Below, in pieces: positions 39,424 through 49,241 of a DNA stretch of 64,000 bases (its first letter is position 1; each line of letters begins with the position of its first letter). The position numbers and the translations under genes were made by a program. Origin of the DNA: an uncultured SAR86 cluster bacterium. Lineage in GTDB: Bacteria; Pseudomonadota; Gammaproteobacteria; Magnimaribacterales; D2472. The notes under the pieces were generated by a model. That model did no database searches, was not told the DNA's origin, and saw only the letters and a program-made list of their open reading frames with translations. The DNA is taken from assembly GCA_902593675.1 (NCBI GenBank), contig CACJJI010000001.1:320957-384956 (forward strand), given 5' to 3'.

Positions 39424-41127
39424 ATGACTCTGAGAAATATTTTCTTCTTACTTTTATTTATTGCTCCTAGTGCATGGGGGCAAGTTAGATATATTGATTA
39501 TCCGTCACCTTTTCATCCTACTATTGGAAATTCTGGAATGGTCGTTTCACAAAACCAGTCCTCTTCAGATATTGGGGTAGAAATTTTAAATATGGGCGGT
39601 AATGCAATTGATGCAGCGGTTGCGGTTGGATTTTCTTTAGCAATCACTCTACCTAGGGCAGGCAACATAGGGGGTGGAGGCTTTATGCTTGTTTATTTAA
39701 ATGATGAAAAGAAAACAATAGCTGTAGATTTTAGAAGTGCTGCGCCGAAAAATCTTTCAAAAAATGATTTTCTTTTTTTAAAGAATAATTATGATCAAAG
39801 AAGATATGGCTATAAAGCCTCCGGTGTTCCTGGGACTGTAGCGGGATTATTACAAACTCATGATCGTTATGGAAAATTACCATTAAAAAAAATATTGCAG
39901 CCTGTTATAAAACAAGCCCAAAAAGGAATTCAGGTTAGCTATGATCTCAATCAAGCAATTGGTAGCGCTGATCAGATAAGCCTAAACAATGAGTCTAAAA
40001 ATATTTATTATCAAAATAACCGCCCAATAAAAGAACATTTGTTAATGAAGCGACCTGATTTAGCTTGGACTCTTCGTGAAATAGCGCGAAATGGCGAAGA
40101 AGCTTTCTACACAGGCTCTATTGCCAAGAAGATAGTTCAAGCTATGCAAGAAAATGGCGGATATATTTCTGCCAAAGATCTTCAAGAATATAAGCCTAGG
40201 TTTGCAGAACCTATCCAAACAACTTATAGAAATCACATGGTTCTTGCGCATCCTCCTCCAGCTGGTGGTGCTGCAGTATTACTTGAAGGATTAAATATTT
40301 TAGAAAACTTTAGTACTGATGAAATTGGGCCAAACTCAGCAAGCTTCCTGCACTTATTTGCAGAAGCATTACAACGCGGACATATGGATAGATCAAGGTA
40401 CATGGGAGATCCTCAATTTTATGACGTCCCGATAAAAAAAATAATTTCAAAAAAAAGAGCAAATTCTTTGGCTAAGACTATTAATTTTGAGAAAGCCACT
40501 CCACCAAGCACATTAAATCCTGATTCATTATTTTATGAGGGCGAAAACACGACTCACTATTCAATCATTGATAAACATGGCAATGTTGTTTCTAATACTT
40601 ACACATTGGGCTATTCATTTGGCTCAGGAGTAACTATCCCTGGAACAGGAATTCTTATGGATAATCAAATGAATAATTTTGCTTATCAGTATGGAGACCC
40701 TGAAGTCATTGATCGCTCTGCAAGCATAGGCAATCGATTTGAGCCAGGCAAAAGACCCATGAGCACCATGACACCTATTATCATCTTTGATGAAAACAAT
40801 GAGCTGAAACTCATCACAGGATCTCCTGGAGGTGCATTAATTCCTGCTGCGGTATTAAGAGTTGTAACTGGGGTCATAGATTTTAATTTAAATCTCGGTG
40901 AGGCCACCATGCTCCCAAGACTTCATAAAGATTGGCCTTATAAAAATTTACGTTTAGAAAAAGGGTTTAGTCAAGATACTCTACAAATACTTGAATCATA
41001 TGGTCATGAACTCGAAGAATCAAAAACTATGGGTTCAACACAAAGCATTTTAATCTCTTCAAAAGGCAAAGAAGGTTTTGCTGACTTAAGAAGACCCAAT
41101 GCAGGCGTGGCAATTCAAATTGATTAA
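39424..41127 (+). CDS. ggt: Gamma-glutamyltransferase
   Basis: Signal peptide; GGNAIDAAVAVGFSLAIT; TTHYSIIDKHGNVVSNTYTL (cleavage/nucleophile Thr); GSPGGALIP. Confidence 0.93.
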   Translation: MTLRNIFFLLLFIAPSAWGQVRYIDYPSPFHPTIGNSGMVVSQNQSSSDIGVEILNMGGNAIDAAVAVGFSLAITLPRAGNIGGGGFMLVYLNDEKKTIAVDFRSAAPKNLSKNDFLFLKNNYDQRRYGYKASGVPGTVAGLLQTHDRYGKLPLKKILQPVIKQAQKGIQVSYDLNQAIGSADQISLNNESKNIYYQNNRPIKEHLLMKRPDLAWTLREIARNGEEAFYTGSIAKKIVQAMQENGGYISAKDLQEYKPRFAEPIQTTYRNHMVLAHPPPAGGAAVLLEGLNILENFSTDEIGPNSASFLHLFAEALQRGHMDRSRYMGDPQFYDVPIKKIISKKRANSLAKTINFEKATPPSTLNPDSLFYEGENTTHYSIIDKHGNVVSNTYTLGYSFGSGVTIPGTGILMDNQMNNFAYQYGDPEVIDRSASIGNRFEPGKRPMSTMTPIIIFDENNELKLITGSPGGALIPAAVLRVVTGVIDFNLNLGEATMLPRLHKDWPYKNLRLEKGFSQDTLQILESYGHELEESKTMGSTQSILISSKGKEGFADLRRPNAGVAIQID

Positions 41128-41674
41128 AGCTTTAGCATTCATTCACAAGATGGATGGGTTGTCTGATGGTGATTTTAGGGATTACTATGAAAACCAACAT
41201 GCTCCCCTTGCCTCTTCACTTCTTTCTTTGGAGGGCTATGAGCGAAATTATGTAAACTCAGAACTGAATCCACTATATAAATCGCTAGGATCAATAAGTA
41301 TTTTTAAATACCAATCAATGGAATCATTAGATGTTGTTGGAAAACAAATGTCTTCTGATACTGGCGATATATTGCGAAATGATGAAGTGAAATTTATGAA
41401 TGTTCCAAAAAACTATTTTGTTTTAACTCAATCAGATCAATTGACTGAAATGGAATTTAATAAAAAGATTTTTTATTCTGTGAGGGATATGGAAAACTTA
41501 AATCTATTAGATTCTTATGACGGCATAAAAAAAATTTCAGACAATCTAGTTATTGAACCTAATGAAGTCTTTGGTATTGCTGAGTATGGAATCACTAAAG
41601 AAGCATCTTTAGATACCTTGGAACATTTAACTCAAGAGCATCCTCAGGCAATAATTACCTCATGCGTTTTCTAA
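41099..41674 (+). CDS. EthD-domain-like protein (start uncertain; ORF overlaps ggt by 29 nt)
   Basis: AFIHKMDGLSDGDFRDYYENQHAPLASSL. Confidence 0.65.
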   Translation: MQAWQFKLIKALAFIHKMDGLSDGDFRDYYENQHAPLASSLLSLEGYERNYVNSELNPLYKSLGSISIFKYQSMESLDVVGKQMSSDTGDILRNDEVKFMNVPKNYFVLTQSDQLTEMEFNKKIFYSVRDMENLNLLDSYDGIKKISDNLVIEPNEVFGIAEYGITKEASLDTLEHLTQEHPQAIITSCVF

Positions 41675-43068
41675 GTGGAATCAGCTAAATATTTAAGCGC
41701 TGCATCAATTCTGTTGTTCACCTCAACCAAATCAAATAATGAAAGTGTTAAGCCCAAGGAAGGAGATTGAATAGATCCAGTCATTGCAATTCTTATTGGT
41801 TGATTAAGTTTTGGAGTTGGTAAGCTTAATGCGGTTTGAGCCTCCTGCAATGCATGATCTATAGATTCTTCATTCCAAGCTTCTAATTTATTTAATTTTC
41901 TTTGTACATATTCCAAAACAGACTCCGATCCAATTAAAAACTTATTTGCTGCTTTTTCATCATATGAATTTACTTGAAAAAAGTAGGGTATAAGATCTTT
42001 GGCAACTCCAAGGAGTGTTGGCTTAGAGCTCCTCATGGCTTCAATAATCTCATTGCTATTTTGCTTTTGAGTTAAGTCAATTTCAACGCTATTAAGAAAT
42101 GGAATCAATCTGTCCTTAAAATCATCAAAAGATAGTGCGGCTAAGTGATAATTATTAATCCAGTCTAGCTTTGCTGGGTCAAAGACAGCGCCCGCCTTTT
42201 GAACCTCTTGAATTCTAAAATCAGAGATCAGATCATCTAGATAAAAAATTTCTTTGTCGCCTTTAGACCAACCCAACCGAGCAAGCATGTTTATCATGGA
42301 AGACTCTAAGTACCCTTGATCAAAATAATCCTGCAAGCTTGTAACAGCATTCCTCTTTGATAACCTTTTTTTATCTTGACCTAGCACCATTGGTAAGTGC
42401 GCATACTCAAGAGGCGGATAACCTAAAGCTTGTTGAATGTGTATTTGTCTGGGTGTGTTGCTTAAATGGTCCTCTCCCCTTACTACGGTTGTAATTCCTT
42501 GATTAAAATCATCAACGACATTACAAAGATGATATGTTGGAGATCCGTCGCTTCTAAGAAGAATCAAATCATCTAATTCAGAATTCTGAAAAACCACTTC
42601 GCCTCGAACCAAATCATGAAAAACTAACTCCCCATCTTTTGGTGTTTTTAACCTAAGGACCGTTTTGTCAGACCGTTTCAGTCCAAGATTTCTGCTTCTT
42701 CCGTCATACATAGGTTTTTTACCAGCTAATTCCTGCTCTTTGCGCATTTCTTCTAGAGCTTCTTTTGAACAATCACACCAATAAGCATTTCCAGATTCTA
42801 TTATTTTATCTACAGCCAACTTATATAGTTCAGATCTTTCGGATTGTCTAACAGGAGGCTCATCAGGATTAATGCCAATATCAGACAATCCTTTTAGAAT
42901 ATTTTCTTCATACTCTTTCGTTGATCTTTCACGGTCTGTATCTTCGACTCTGATTAAGAACTTTCCTTTGTTTTGCTTAGCATACACATAGTTAAATAAT
43001 GCAGTCCTTACTCCCCCTATGTGCAAGGCTCCGGTCGGACTGGGTGCAAATCTTGTAACCTTTGTCAT
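41671..43068 (-). CDS. gltX: Glutamyl-tRNA synthetase
   Basis: RFAPSPTGALHIGGVRTALFNY; KRLSKRNAVTS (KMSKS-type). Confidence 0.97.
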   Translation of the reverse strand: MTKVTRFAPSPTGALHIGGVRTALFNYVYAKQNKGKFLIRVEDTDRERSTKEYEENILKGLSDIGINPDEPPVRQSERSELYKLAVDKIIESGNAYWCDCSKEALEEMRKEQELAGKKPMYDGRSRNLGLKRSDKTVLRLKTPKDGELVFHDLVRGEVVFQNSELDDLILLRSDGSPTYHLCNVVDDFNQGITTVVRGEDHLSNTPRQIHIQQALGYPPLEYAHLPMVLGQDKKRLSKRNAVTSLQDYFDQGYLESSMINMLARLGWSKGDKEIFYLDDLISDFRIQEVQKAGAVFDPAKLDWINNYHLAALSFDDFKDRLIPFLNSVEIDLTQKQNSNEIIEAMRSSKPTLLGVAKDLIPYFFQVNSYDEKAANKFLIGSESVLEYVQRKLNKLEAWNEESIDHALQEAQTALSLPTPKLNQPIRIAMTGSIQSPSLGLTLSLFDLVEVNNRIDAALKYLADST

Positions 43069-43763
43069 GATGAGTCTCTTTTTGAATTAATTGCAGCAAT
43101 TCTTTGATCGTTTGCCAACATATCCTCCTTAGAGACAATGATTTTTGGAATGGGAAATTTCTTTAAATCAATATTGAGTTCGCTCGTTTCACTTTCAAAA
43201 TTAGAATTTATATTTGATGCAATGAATTCAAACTTACTTTGACCGCCAGTTAAATGAATATATACGTCTGCTAGAATATTTGCATCTAACAAGGCGCCAT
43301 GAAAGCTTCTGTCGTAACCGCTTATCTCAAATCTATTTGCAAGGGCGTCTAAAGAGTTTCGCTGACCGGGGAATTTACTTCTTGCCATTAGCAAAGTATC
43401 TTCAACTTCACATATTTCCTCAAGCGCTGGATAATTCGAGGAGACTCTCTTTAACTCAGCATTGAGGAAACCTAAATCAAACGCAGCATTATGAATAACC
43501 AATATACTACCTTCTACAAACTCTAAAAACTCCTCTGCAATCTGTGAGAACTCTGGCTCATTTGAAAGCCGCTCCATTGAAAGGCCATGAACTTTTTCAG
43601 CTTCCTCATCAATAGATCGTTGAGGATTTAAATATGAGTGAAAATGAAGATCTGTTCTTTTTCTATCAGCAAGAGCAACTGCACCTACCTCAACAATTCG
43701 GTGACCTTGCTCAACCTCCAGTCCGGTTGTTTCAGTATCAAGAACAATGAGTTTTTTTGTCAT
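43065..43763 (-). CDS. dnaQ: DNA polymerase III epsilon subunit
   Basis: [51 protein letters not shown]. Confidence 0.95.
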   Translation of the reverse strand: MTKKLIVLDTETTGLEVEQGHRIVEVGAVALADRKRTDLHFHSYLNPQRSIDEEAEKVHGLSMERLSNEPEFSQIAEEFLEFVEGSILVIHNAAFDLGFLNAELKRVSSNYPALEEICEVEDTLLMARSKFPGQRNSLDALANRFEISGYDRSFHGALLDANILADVYIHLTGGQSKFEFIASNINSNFESETSELNIDLKKFPIPKIIVSKEDMLANDQRIAAINSKRDSS

Positions 43764-44194
43764 AAAATGGAATCGATTCCTTTGTTTGCCAATAAATCAG
43801 CAGTTTCATTGCCAGCATCTCCTGAATGGCCTTTTACCCAGTGCCATTGTACTTGATGCTGAGAAATTAATTGATCTAATTTTTGCCATAATTCTTTGTT
43901 TTTCACATCTTTTTTTGCAGCAGTTCTCCAATTATTTTTTTTCCAATTTTGAATCCATTGAGTTATACCATCCATTACATACTTTGAGTCAGTATATAAC
44001 TCTACACTGCAACGCTCTTTTAAAGCAGCCAGACCCTCGATTGCTGCAGTAAGCTCCATTTGGTTATTGGTTGTATTGAATTGACCGCCAAAAATTTCTT
44101 TTTCTATCGCATCTAACCTTATAAGTGCGCCCCAACCTCCCGGACCTGGATTGCCTCTACACGCACCATCAGTATAAATAATTACCTGTTTCAT
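43760..44194 (-). CDS. rnhA: Ribonuclease HI
   Basis: [49 protein letters not shown]. Confidence 0.98.
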   Translation of the reverse strand: MKQVIIYTDGACRGNPGPGGWGALIRLDAIEKEIFGGQFNTTNNQMELTAAIEGLAALKERCSVELYTDSKYVMDGITQWIQNWKKNNWRTAAKKDVKNKELWQKLDQLISQHQVQWHWVKGHSGDAGNETADLLANKGIDSIL

Positions 44195-44344
44195 GAGTTA
44201 AAATATGACATGGATGCTTATGACTAATCAATTTATAAAAGCTTATACTAATCATTATATTTGGTTAATTGTAACTAATGAAGACAATCTTTTACTTACA
44301 TATAAAGAGCTGGGACTTATTCACAAAATATAAAATTTAATATC

Positions 44345-45796
44345 ATGAATAAATTCTTATTAATTTTTGTACTAATTGGAAGCTCAAGTTGTGAACTACC
44401 TTCAATTATTCAAGCTGATCGATACATTGAGCCTATCCCATTAAAGGCATCTGAAAGCCTCCCACTTTACACAAATGTTTGGGACCGAATAAAAGCAACT
44501 AGCTCAAATGAACAAGTCAAGCTTGATGAAAAAACCCTTCAATACATTAACTCTTACCTTGCTAACCCTGCTCAGCTGAATAAGCTGCTTGAAAAAGGAA
44601 GATATTTTATTTTCTTTGTTCTTGAAGAATTAGATAGATACAGGCTTCCATCTGAGCTAGCGCTTCTTCCCTATATTGAAAGTAACTATGACCCATTTTC
44701 CATCTCGGCGTCAGGAGCAATGGGACTATGGCAGTTTATGCCTGCAACAGCAAGGATATATGACCTTAAAGATACATGGTGGTATGAGCAAAGACATGAT
44801 CCTTTGGTATCATCAAAAGCGGCTGTTAGATATTTAGCCTATCTTCACAATAGATTTAACAAAGAAATTACATACACTCTTGCTGCATATAATGGTGGCC
44901 CGACTCTTCTTGAAAAGCAAATTAAACTTAATAGAAGAGCAGGCAAGCCGACTAATTATGAAAATCTTAAGCTTCCAAAACAAACTAAGGAATATGTACC
45001 TAAATTTAAGGCGATACTTGAATTAGTTCTTAACGCTCAAAAATATGGAATTATTCTGCCAGATTTTCCTAATAAAAAAGTTTTGGGCAGCATAGAACTT
45101 GACGGTCAAGTTGAAATATTATCCTTCAGCGAATTTGCTGGCTTAAAGCCTGAATTTGTATATAAATTAAATGCAGGATATACAAAATGGGCTTCGCCTC
45201 CCGGAAATAAGACTACCTTCAATATCCCGGTGGAGTTAGAGGAAATTTTAAACCTCAAAAAAGATAACTTTATTCAAACAAGTCAGATCAACTGGGTCAC
45301 ACATAAAGTTTCAAAAGGAGATAGTTTGTGGAAGATTGCTGAAGAATTTGATACTGAGGTCAATGTCTTAAAAAAAGTTAACTATCTAACTTCTAATGTC
45401 TTAAGCTTAAATCAAGAGTTATTGATTCCGTTAAGCAACGACCAAAATCAAACATTTATCCCCTATCAAGCTCATATTATTAGCGAAGGCGATACGTTAT
45501 GGAATCTTGGAATTCAATACAAAATCTCTCCTGCAGAAATAGCTAAGAATAATGGATTAAGAATGAATTCACCCTTAACAATCGGCAAAGAATTAAATAT
45601 AGGAAATAAAAATATTTACCGAACAATTAACTCAAAAAAAAGAACGATTTTATACAGTGTTAAACAAGGGGATAGTCTTTATCGAATAGCAGATATCTTT
45701 AATATTGAGATCTCAGATATTAGAAATATCAATGAATTATCAAACAATGAAATTAAGCCTGGGCAAGTTTTAAAAATTATAATTAGAGCATATTAA
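44345..45796 (+). CDS. mltD: Membrane-bound lytic murein transglycosylase D with LysM domains
   Basis: LLPYIESNYDPFSISASGAMGLWQFMPATARIY; repeated LysM motifs (VSKGDSLWKIA, ISEGDTLWNLG, VKQGDSLYRIA); SSSC lipobox. Confidence 0.95.
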   Translation: MNKFLLIFVLIGSSSCELPSIIQADRYIEPIPLKASESLPLYTNVWDRIKATSSNEQVKLDEKTLQYINSYLANPAQLNKLLEKGRYFIFFVLEELDRYRLPSELALLPYIESNYDPFSISASGAMGLWQFMPATARIYDLKDTWWYEQRHDPLVSSKAAVRYLAYLHNRFNKEITYTLAAYNGGPTLLEKQIKLNRRAGKPTNYENLKLPKQTKEYVPKFKAILELVLNAQKYGIILPDFPNKKVLGSIELDGQVEILSFSEFAGLKPEFVYKLNAGYTKWASPPGNKTTFNIPVELEEILNLKKDNFIQTSQINWVTHKVSKGDSLWKIAEEFDTEVNVLKKVNYLTSNVLSLNQELLIPLSNDQNQTFIPYQAHIISEGDTLWNLGIQYKISPAEIAKNNGLRMNSPLTIGKELNIGNKNIYRTINSKKRTILYSVKQGDSLYRIADIFNIEISDIRNINELSNNEIKPGQVLKIIIRAY

Positions 45797-46647
45797 TCTG
45801 AGGAAATTTTAGGATCTAACGCATCCCTCAAGCCGTCACCAAAAAAATTTAATGCAAACAGGGTAATGGTAAAAGTTAATCCTGGGTAGATTAACAACCA
45901 TGAATATTCCTCCATAGATTCAACACCATACCTAATCAAGGTACCCCAGCTACTCATTGGTGGCTGAATTCCAAGACCTAAAAAGCTTAAAAATGCTTCT
46001 AGCAACATAACCTGAGGAATGGTTAATGTTGCATAAACAGCGATAGGACCAAGAATATTTGGAAATATATGCTTTCTGAACATTTGCATATTTGTAACTC
46101 CCATGGCCTTAGCTGCTAAAACATACTCTTGATTTTTTATTGTTAAAACCTGTCCTCTAACAATCCTTGCCATAGTTAGCCATTCAACAGCTCCTATAGC
46201 AGCAAATAAAAGCCAAATGTTTCTTCCAAAAATTACCATCAACAAAATAATAAAAATAATAAATGGTAATCCATATAGCACATCAACGATTCTCATCATG
46301 ACAGAATCAACTCTGCCACCAAAATATCCAGCAATAATTCCCCAACTGACACCGATAACCAAAGCAACACCAGTTGCAACAAATCCTACCAACAGTGAGA
46401 CTCTAGCGCCATATAAAATCCTGCTAAATAAATCCCGACCAAGAGTGTCAGTGCCTAGCAAAAAATCAACAGAGGGTGGTTGCGCTCCTAGCTCAAGATT
46501 TTGATATGCATAAGAATGGGGAGCTATCCATGGTGCAAAAATAGCAAGAAAAATTAATACCAAAAGAATGATTCCACCAGCTAAAGCAGCCTTGTTGGCA
46601 AGCAATCTTCTCCAAGCATCTGACCATAATGAACTGTCTTGACTCAT
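45793..46647 (-). CDS. oppC: Oligopeptide ABC transporter permease OppC-like
   Basis: HSYAYQNLELGAQPPSVDFLLGTDTLGRDLFSRILYGAR; EAFLSFLGLGIQPPMSSWG. Confidence 0.93.
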   Translation of the reverse strand: MSQDSSLWSDAWRRLLANKAALAGGIILLVLIFLAIFAPWIAPHSYAYQNLELGAQPPSVDFLLGTDTLGRDLFSRILYGARVSLLVGFVATGVALVIGVSWGIIAGYFGGRVDSVMMRIVDVLYGLPFIIFIILLMVIFGRNIWLLFAAIGAVEWLTMARIVRGQVLTIKNQEYVLAAKAMGVTNMQMFRKHIFPNILGPIAVYATLTIPQVMLLEAFLSFLGLGIQPPMSSWGTLIRYGVESMEEYSWLLIYPGLTFTITLFALNFFGDGLRDALDPKISSD

Positions 46648-47567
46648 GCCTCACTCCTAGCACGAGGATTCATCAGCAAAACAGCGATATCAGATAAAAG
46701 ATTAAAGAATATAATTAGAGTTGAAAAGAAAATGGTGGTGCCTAAAATCATTGTGTAGTCTCTATTGAAGGCTGCTTCAACATAAAATCTACCTAGACCT
46801 GGAATCTGAAAGATTGTCTCTACAACGAAAGATCCTCCGATTAGTCCTGCGACTGCAGGCCCTAAAAATGAAACCACCGGGACAAGCCCGCCTTGGAGCG
46901 CATGATTAATAATTACCTTATATTCTGGTAATCCCTTTGCTCTTGCTGTTCGAATATAATCTTGGCTGAGCGTTTCCAGCATGCCTCCTCTGCTCAACCT
47001 TGCAATATAGGCGGCATATGCAGCCCCAAGAGTCACAGATGGCAAAATCTTATCTCCAGCAAGAGAATCCCAACCAGAAACAGGTAAAACCTCAAGATGA
47101 ATGCCAAAATATAAAACCAATAATGGGCCTAGTAAGAATGTAGGCATACAGATTCCAATCATTGCAATAGTCATAGGTATATAGTCTAGCAATGTGTTTC
47201 TCTTTACAGCTGCGGTGACCCCTGCAAGACTGCCAATGATCATGGCAATAATAATGGCATAAAAAGCTAACTCAAAGGTTACTGGCAAACCTGTAAAAAT
47301 CATCTCTGTTACTGATCTTCCTGGATACCTAAATGATGGTCCAAAATCTCCTTGAATGAGATTAAACATGTAATCTCTGTATTGAATAATTAAAGGGGCG
47401 TCTAAGTTATAGACTGCATTTAAATTCTTCATTACTTGAGGTGGAACAACTTTTTCTGCATCAAATGGACCACCAGGTGCCATACGAACTAAGAAAAATG
47501 TCAAAGATGCAACTACCAAAATAACCGGAATAGCGATTGCAATTCTTTTGAGGATAACTTGCAGCAT
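46644..47567 (-). CDS. oppB: Oligopeptide ABC transporter permease OppB-like
   Basis: FFLVRMAPGGPFDAEK; YIRTARAKGL; ETIFQIPGLGRFYVEAAFNRDY. Confidence 0.93.
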   Translation of the reverse strand: MLQVILKRIAIAIPVILVVASLTFFLVRMAPGGPFDAEKVVPPQVMKNLNAVYNLDAPLIIQYRDYMFNLIQGDFGPSFRYPGRSVTEMIFTGLPVTFELAFYAIIIAMIIGSLAGVTAAVKRNTLLDYIPMTIAMIGICMPTFLLGPLLVLYFGIHLEVLPVSGWDSLAGDKILPSVTLGAAYAAYIARLSRGGMLETLSQDYIRTARAKGLPEYKVIINHALQGGLVPVVSFLGPAVAGLIGGSFVVETIFQIPGLGRFYVEAAFNRDYTMILGTTIFFSTLIIFFNLLSDIAVLLMNPRARSEA

Positions 47568-47575
47568 TTATTAGA

Positions 47576-49180
47576 TTATCTTTCTAGATAAATAAATTTT
47601 GGATGATGCGTATCCAAAAGATTTGGATGCCAGCCTTTAACATCGCTTGATAACTGATATTGCCGAACATAAGTATAAATAGGAATGATAGGCATTTCGC
47701 TTATTAACAATCGCTCTGCCTGCATAAGATAATCGTATCTCAAAGATTGTTCATTTGTTGAATTTGCTAACTCTAACAGTTGATCATATTCTTCATTTTC
47801 CCAGCCAGTTTTATTATTACCTCTATTAGGTCTCAATGTATCTAAAAATGTGTTTGGATCTTCGTAATCTCCAATCCATCCTGCTCTAGATATCTGAAAA
47901 TCACCAGTCATTTCTCTAGCCAGATAAACTTTCCAGTCTTGATTAACTAACTGTACGGAGATCCCTAAATTTTCTTGCCACATCTGCTGAACTGCCAGAG
48001 CTATTTTTCTATGCCCTTCTTGAGTATTAAATAGAATCTCCAGGACAGGGAAACCTATACCATCTTTATAGCCAGCTTCAGCTAACAGGGTTTTTGCCAA
48101 AGATGGATCAAATGGGATTTCGGTATCAGGCTCGTAACCCGCTGAGCCAGGCGGTGTAAAAGAATAAGCAGCCTTTTGCCCACATTTAGAAACCTTATCA
48201 ACAATTTGATTTCTGTTCAAAGCATAAGCCAAAGCCAATCTAACTTTTTTATCTTTTAAGACAGGATGCAGAGTATTAACTCTATAAAAATATGTACCCA
48301 TGTAAGGCTCAATTCTTAAATTAGGGTTGTTATTTTCAATATAGACTGGACATTTTTCTAAAGGGACAACATTTGTAACATGAAGCTGACCGGCTCTAAA
48401 CATTCTATCTTCAGTAGATTCATTAGACACAGGATAGTATCTAATTTCATTAAGTTTCACTTTATCTGCATCCCAATACAATGGATTTTTTTCTACTGTA
48501 ATCTGCTTATTAAGTTCCCAAGATTTTAAATTCATTGGGCCATTGCACACAAAGTTGCCGGGGCGAGTCCACATACCATTCCGATCATCAATCGAGCCAT
48601 GCTTTAGAATAGTTTCTTTGTGAACAGGATATGTGCTGTAATGACTCAAGAGTCTTATAAAAAAAGGTGTGGGATTTTTTAACTCTACTTGTAACTCATA
48701 ATCATTTATAGCTTTTACGCCAACTGTTGAAAAATCATCAGTTTTAGCTTGGTGAAATTCAGCAGCACCCTTAACATAATAAAGCATATCTGGGTATTGA
48801 GAGCCTAATGATGGGGTAAGAATTCTCATCCAGGACCAAACAAAGTCACCAGCAACCAACGGATCTCCATTAGACCATCTAGCATTCTTATTCAGGTAGA
48901 ATGTATAAGTTTTGCCATCAGGACTAATTGTCCAAGATTCTGCAACGCCAGGTAAATTCTCTCCGCCTTTAGGGTTTGCAATTGTTAGCCCTTCACACAT
49001 GGAGATTAATAAGTGATGTTCTGGGACACCAGTTACAATGTGCGGATCAAGTCCTTGAGGCTCACTACCATTGCCAAAATGAAATATCTGAGCATCTAAC
49101 CCAGCATCAACAGGTGAGACATTTTCGCCACAGCCAATAAGAAAGAATAGAAATAAGAAAGGGATATGTTTATTTTTCAT
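47576..49180 (-). CDS. oppA: Oligopeptide-binding lipoprotein OppA-like
   Basis: LFFLIGCGEN lipobox; GSEPQGLDPHIVTGVPEHHLLISMCEGL; KTYTFYLNKNARWSNGDPL. Confidence 0.92.
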   Translation of the reverse strand: MKNKHIPFLFLFFLIGCGENVSPVDAGLDAQIFHFGNGSEPQGLDPHIVTGVPEHHLLISMCEGLTIANPKGGENLPGVAESWTISPDGKTYTFYLNKNARWSNGDPLVAGDFVWSWMRILTPSLGSQYPDMLYYVKGAAEFHQAKTDDFSTVGVKAINDYELQVELKNPTPFFIRLLSHYSTYPVHKETILKHGSIDDRNGMWTRPGNFVCNGPMNLKSWELNKQITVEKNPLYWDADKVKLNEIRYYPVSNESTEDRMFRAGQLHVTNVVPLEKCPVYIENNNPNLRIEPYMGTYFYRVNTLHPVLKDKKVRLALAYALNRNQIVDKVSKCGQKAAYSFTPPGSAGYEPDTEIPFDPSLAKTLLAEAGYKDGIGFPVLEILFNTQEGHRKIALAVQQMWQENLGISVQLVNQDWKVYLAREMTGDFQISRAGWIGDYEDPNTFLDTLRPNRGNNKTGWENEEYDQLLELANSTNEQSLRYDYLMQAERLLISEMPIIPIYTYVRQYQLSSDVKGWHPNLLDTHHPKFIYLER

Positions 49181-49196
49181 GCAGGTATTATATATA

Positions 49197-49225
49197 AAAA
49201 AAAGGCCGGTAAACCGGCCTTTTTA
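49197..49225 (-). terminator. Rho-independent terminator downstream of the TBDR at 49242-52202
   Basis: AAAAGGCCGG-TAAA-CCGGCCTTTTT. Confidence 0.9.
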
Positions 49226-49241
49226 ATTAGTTTATGCTCTA

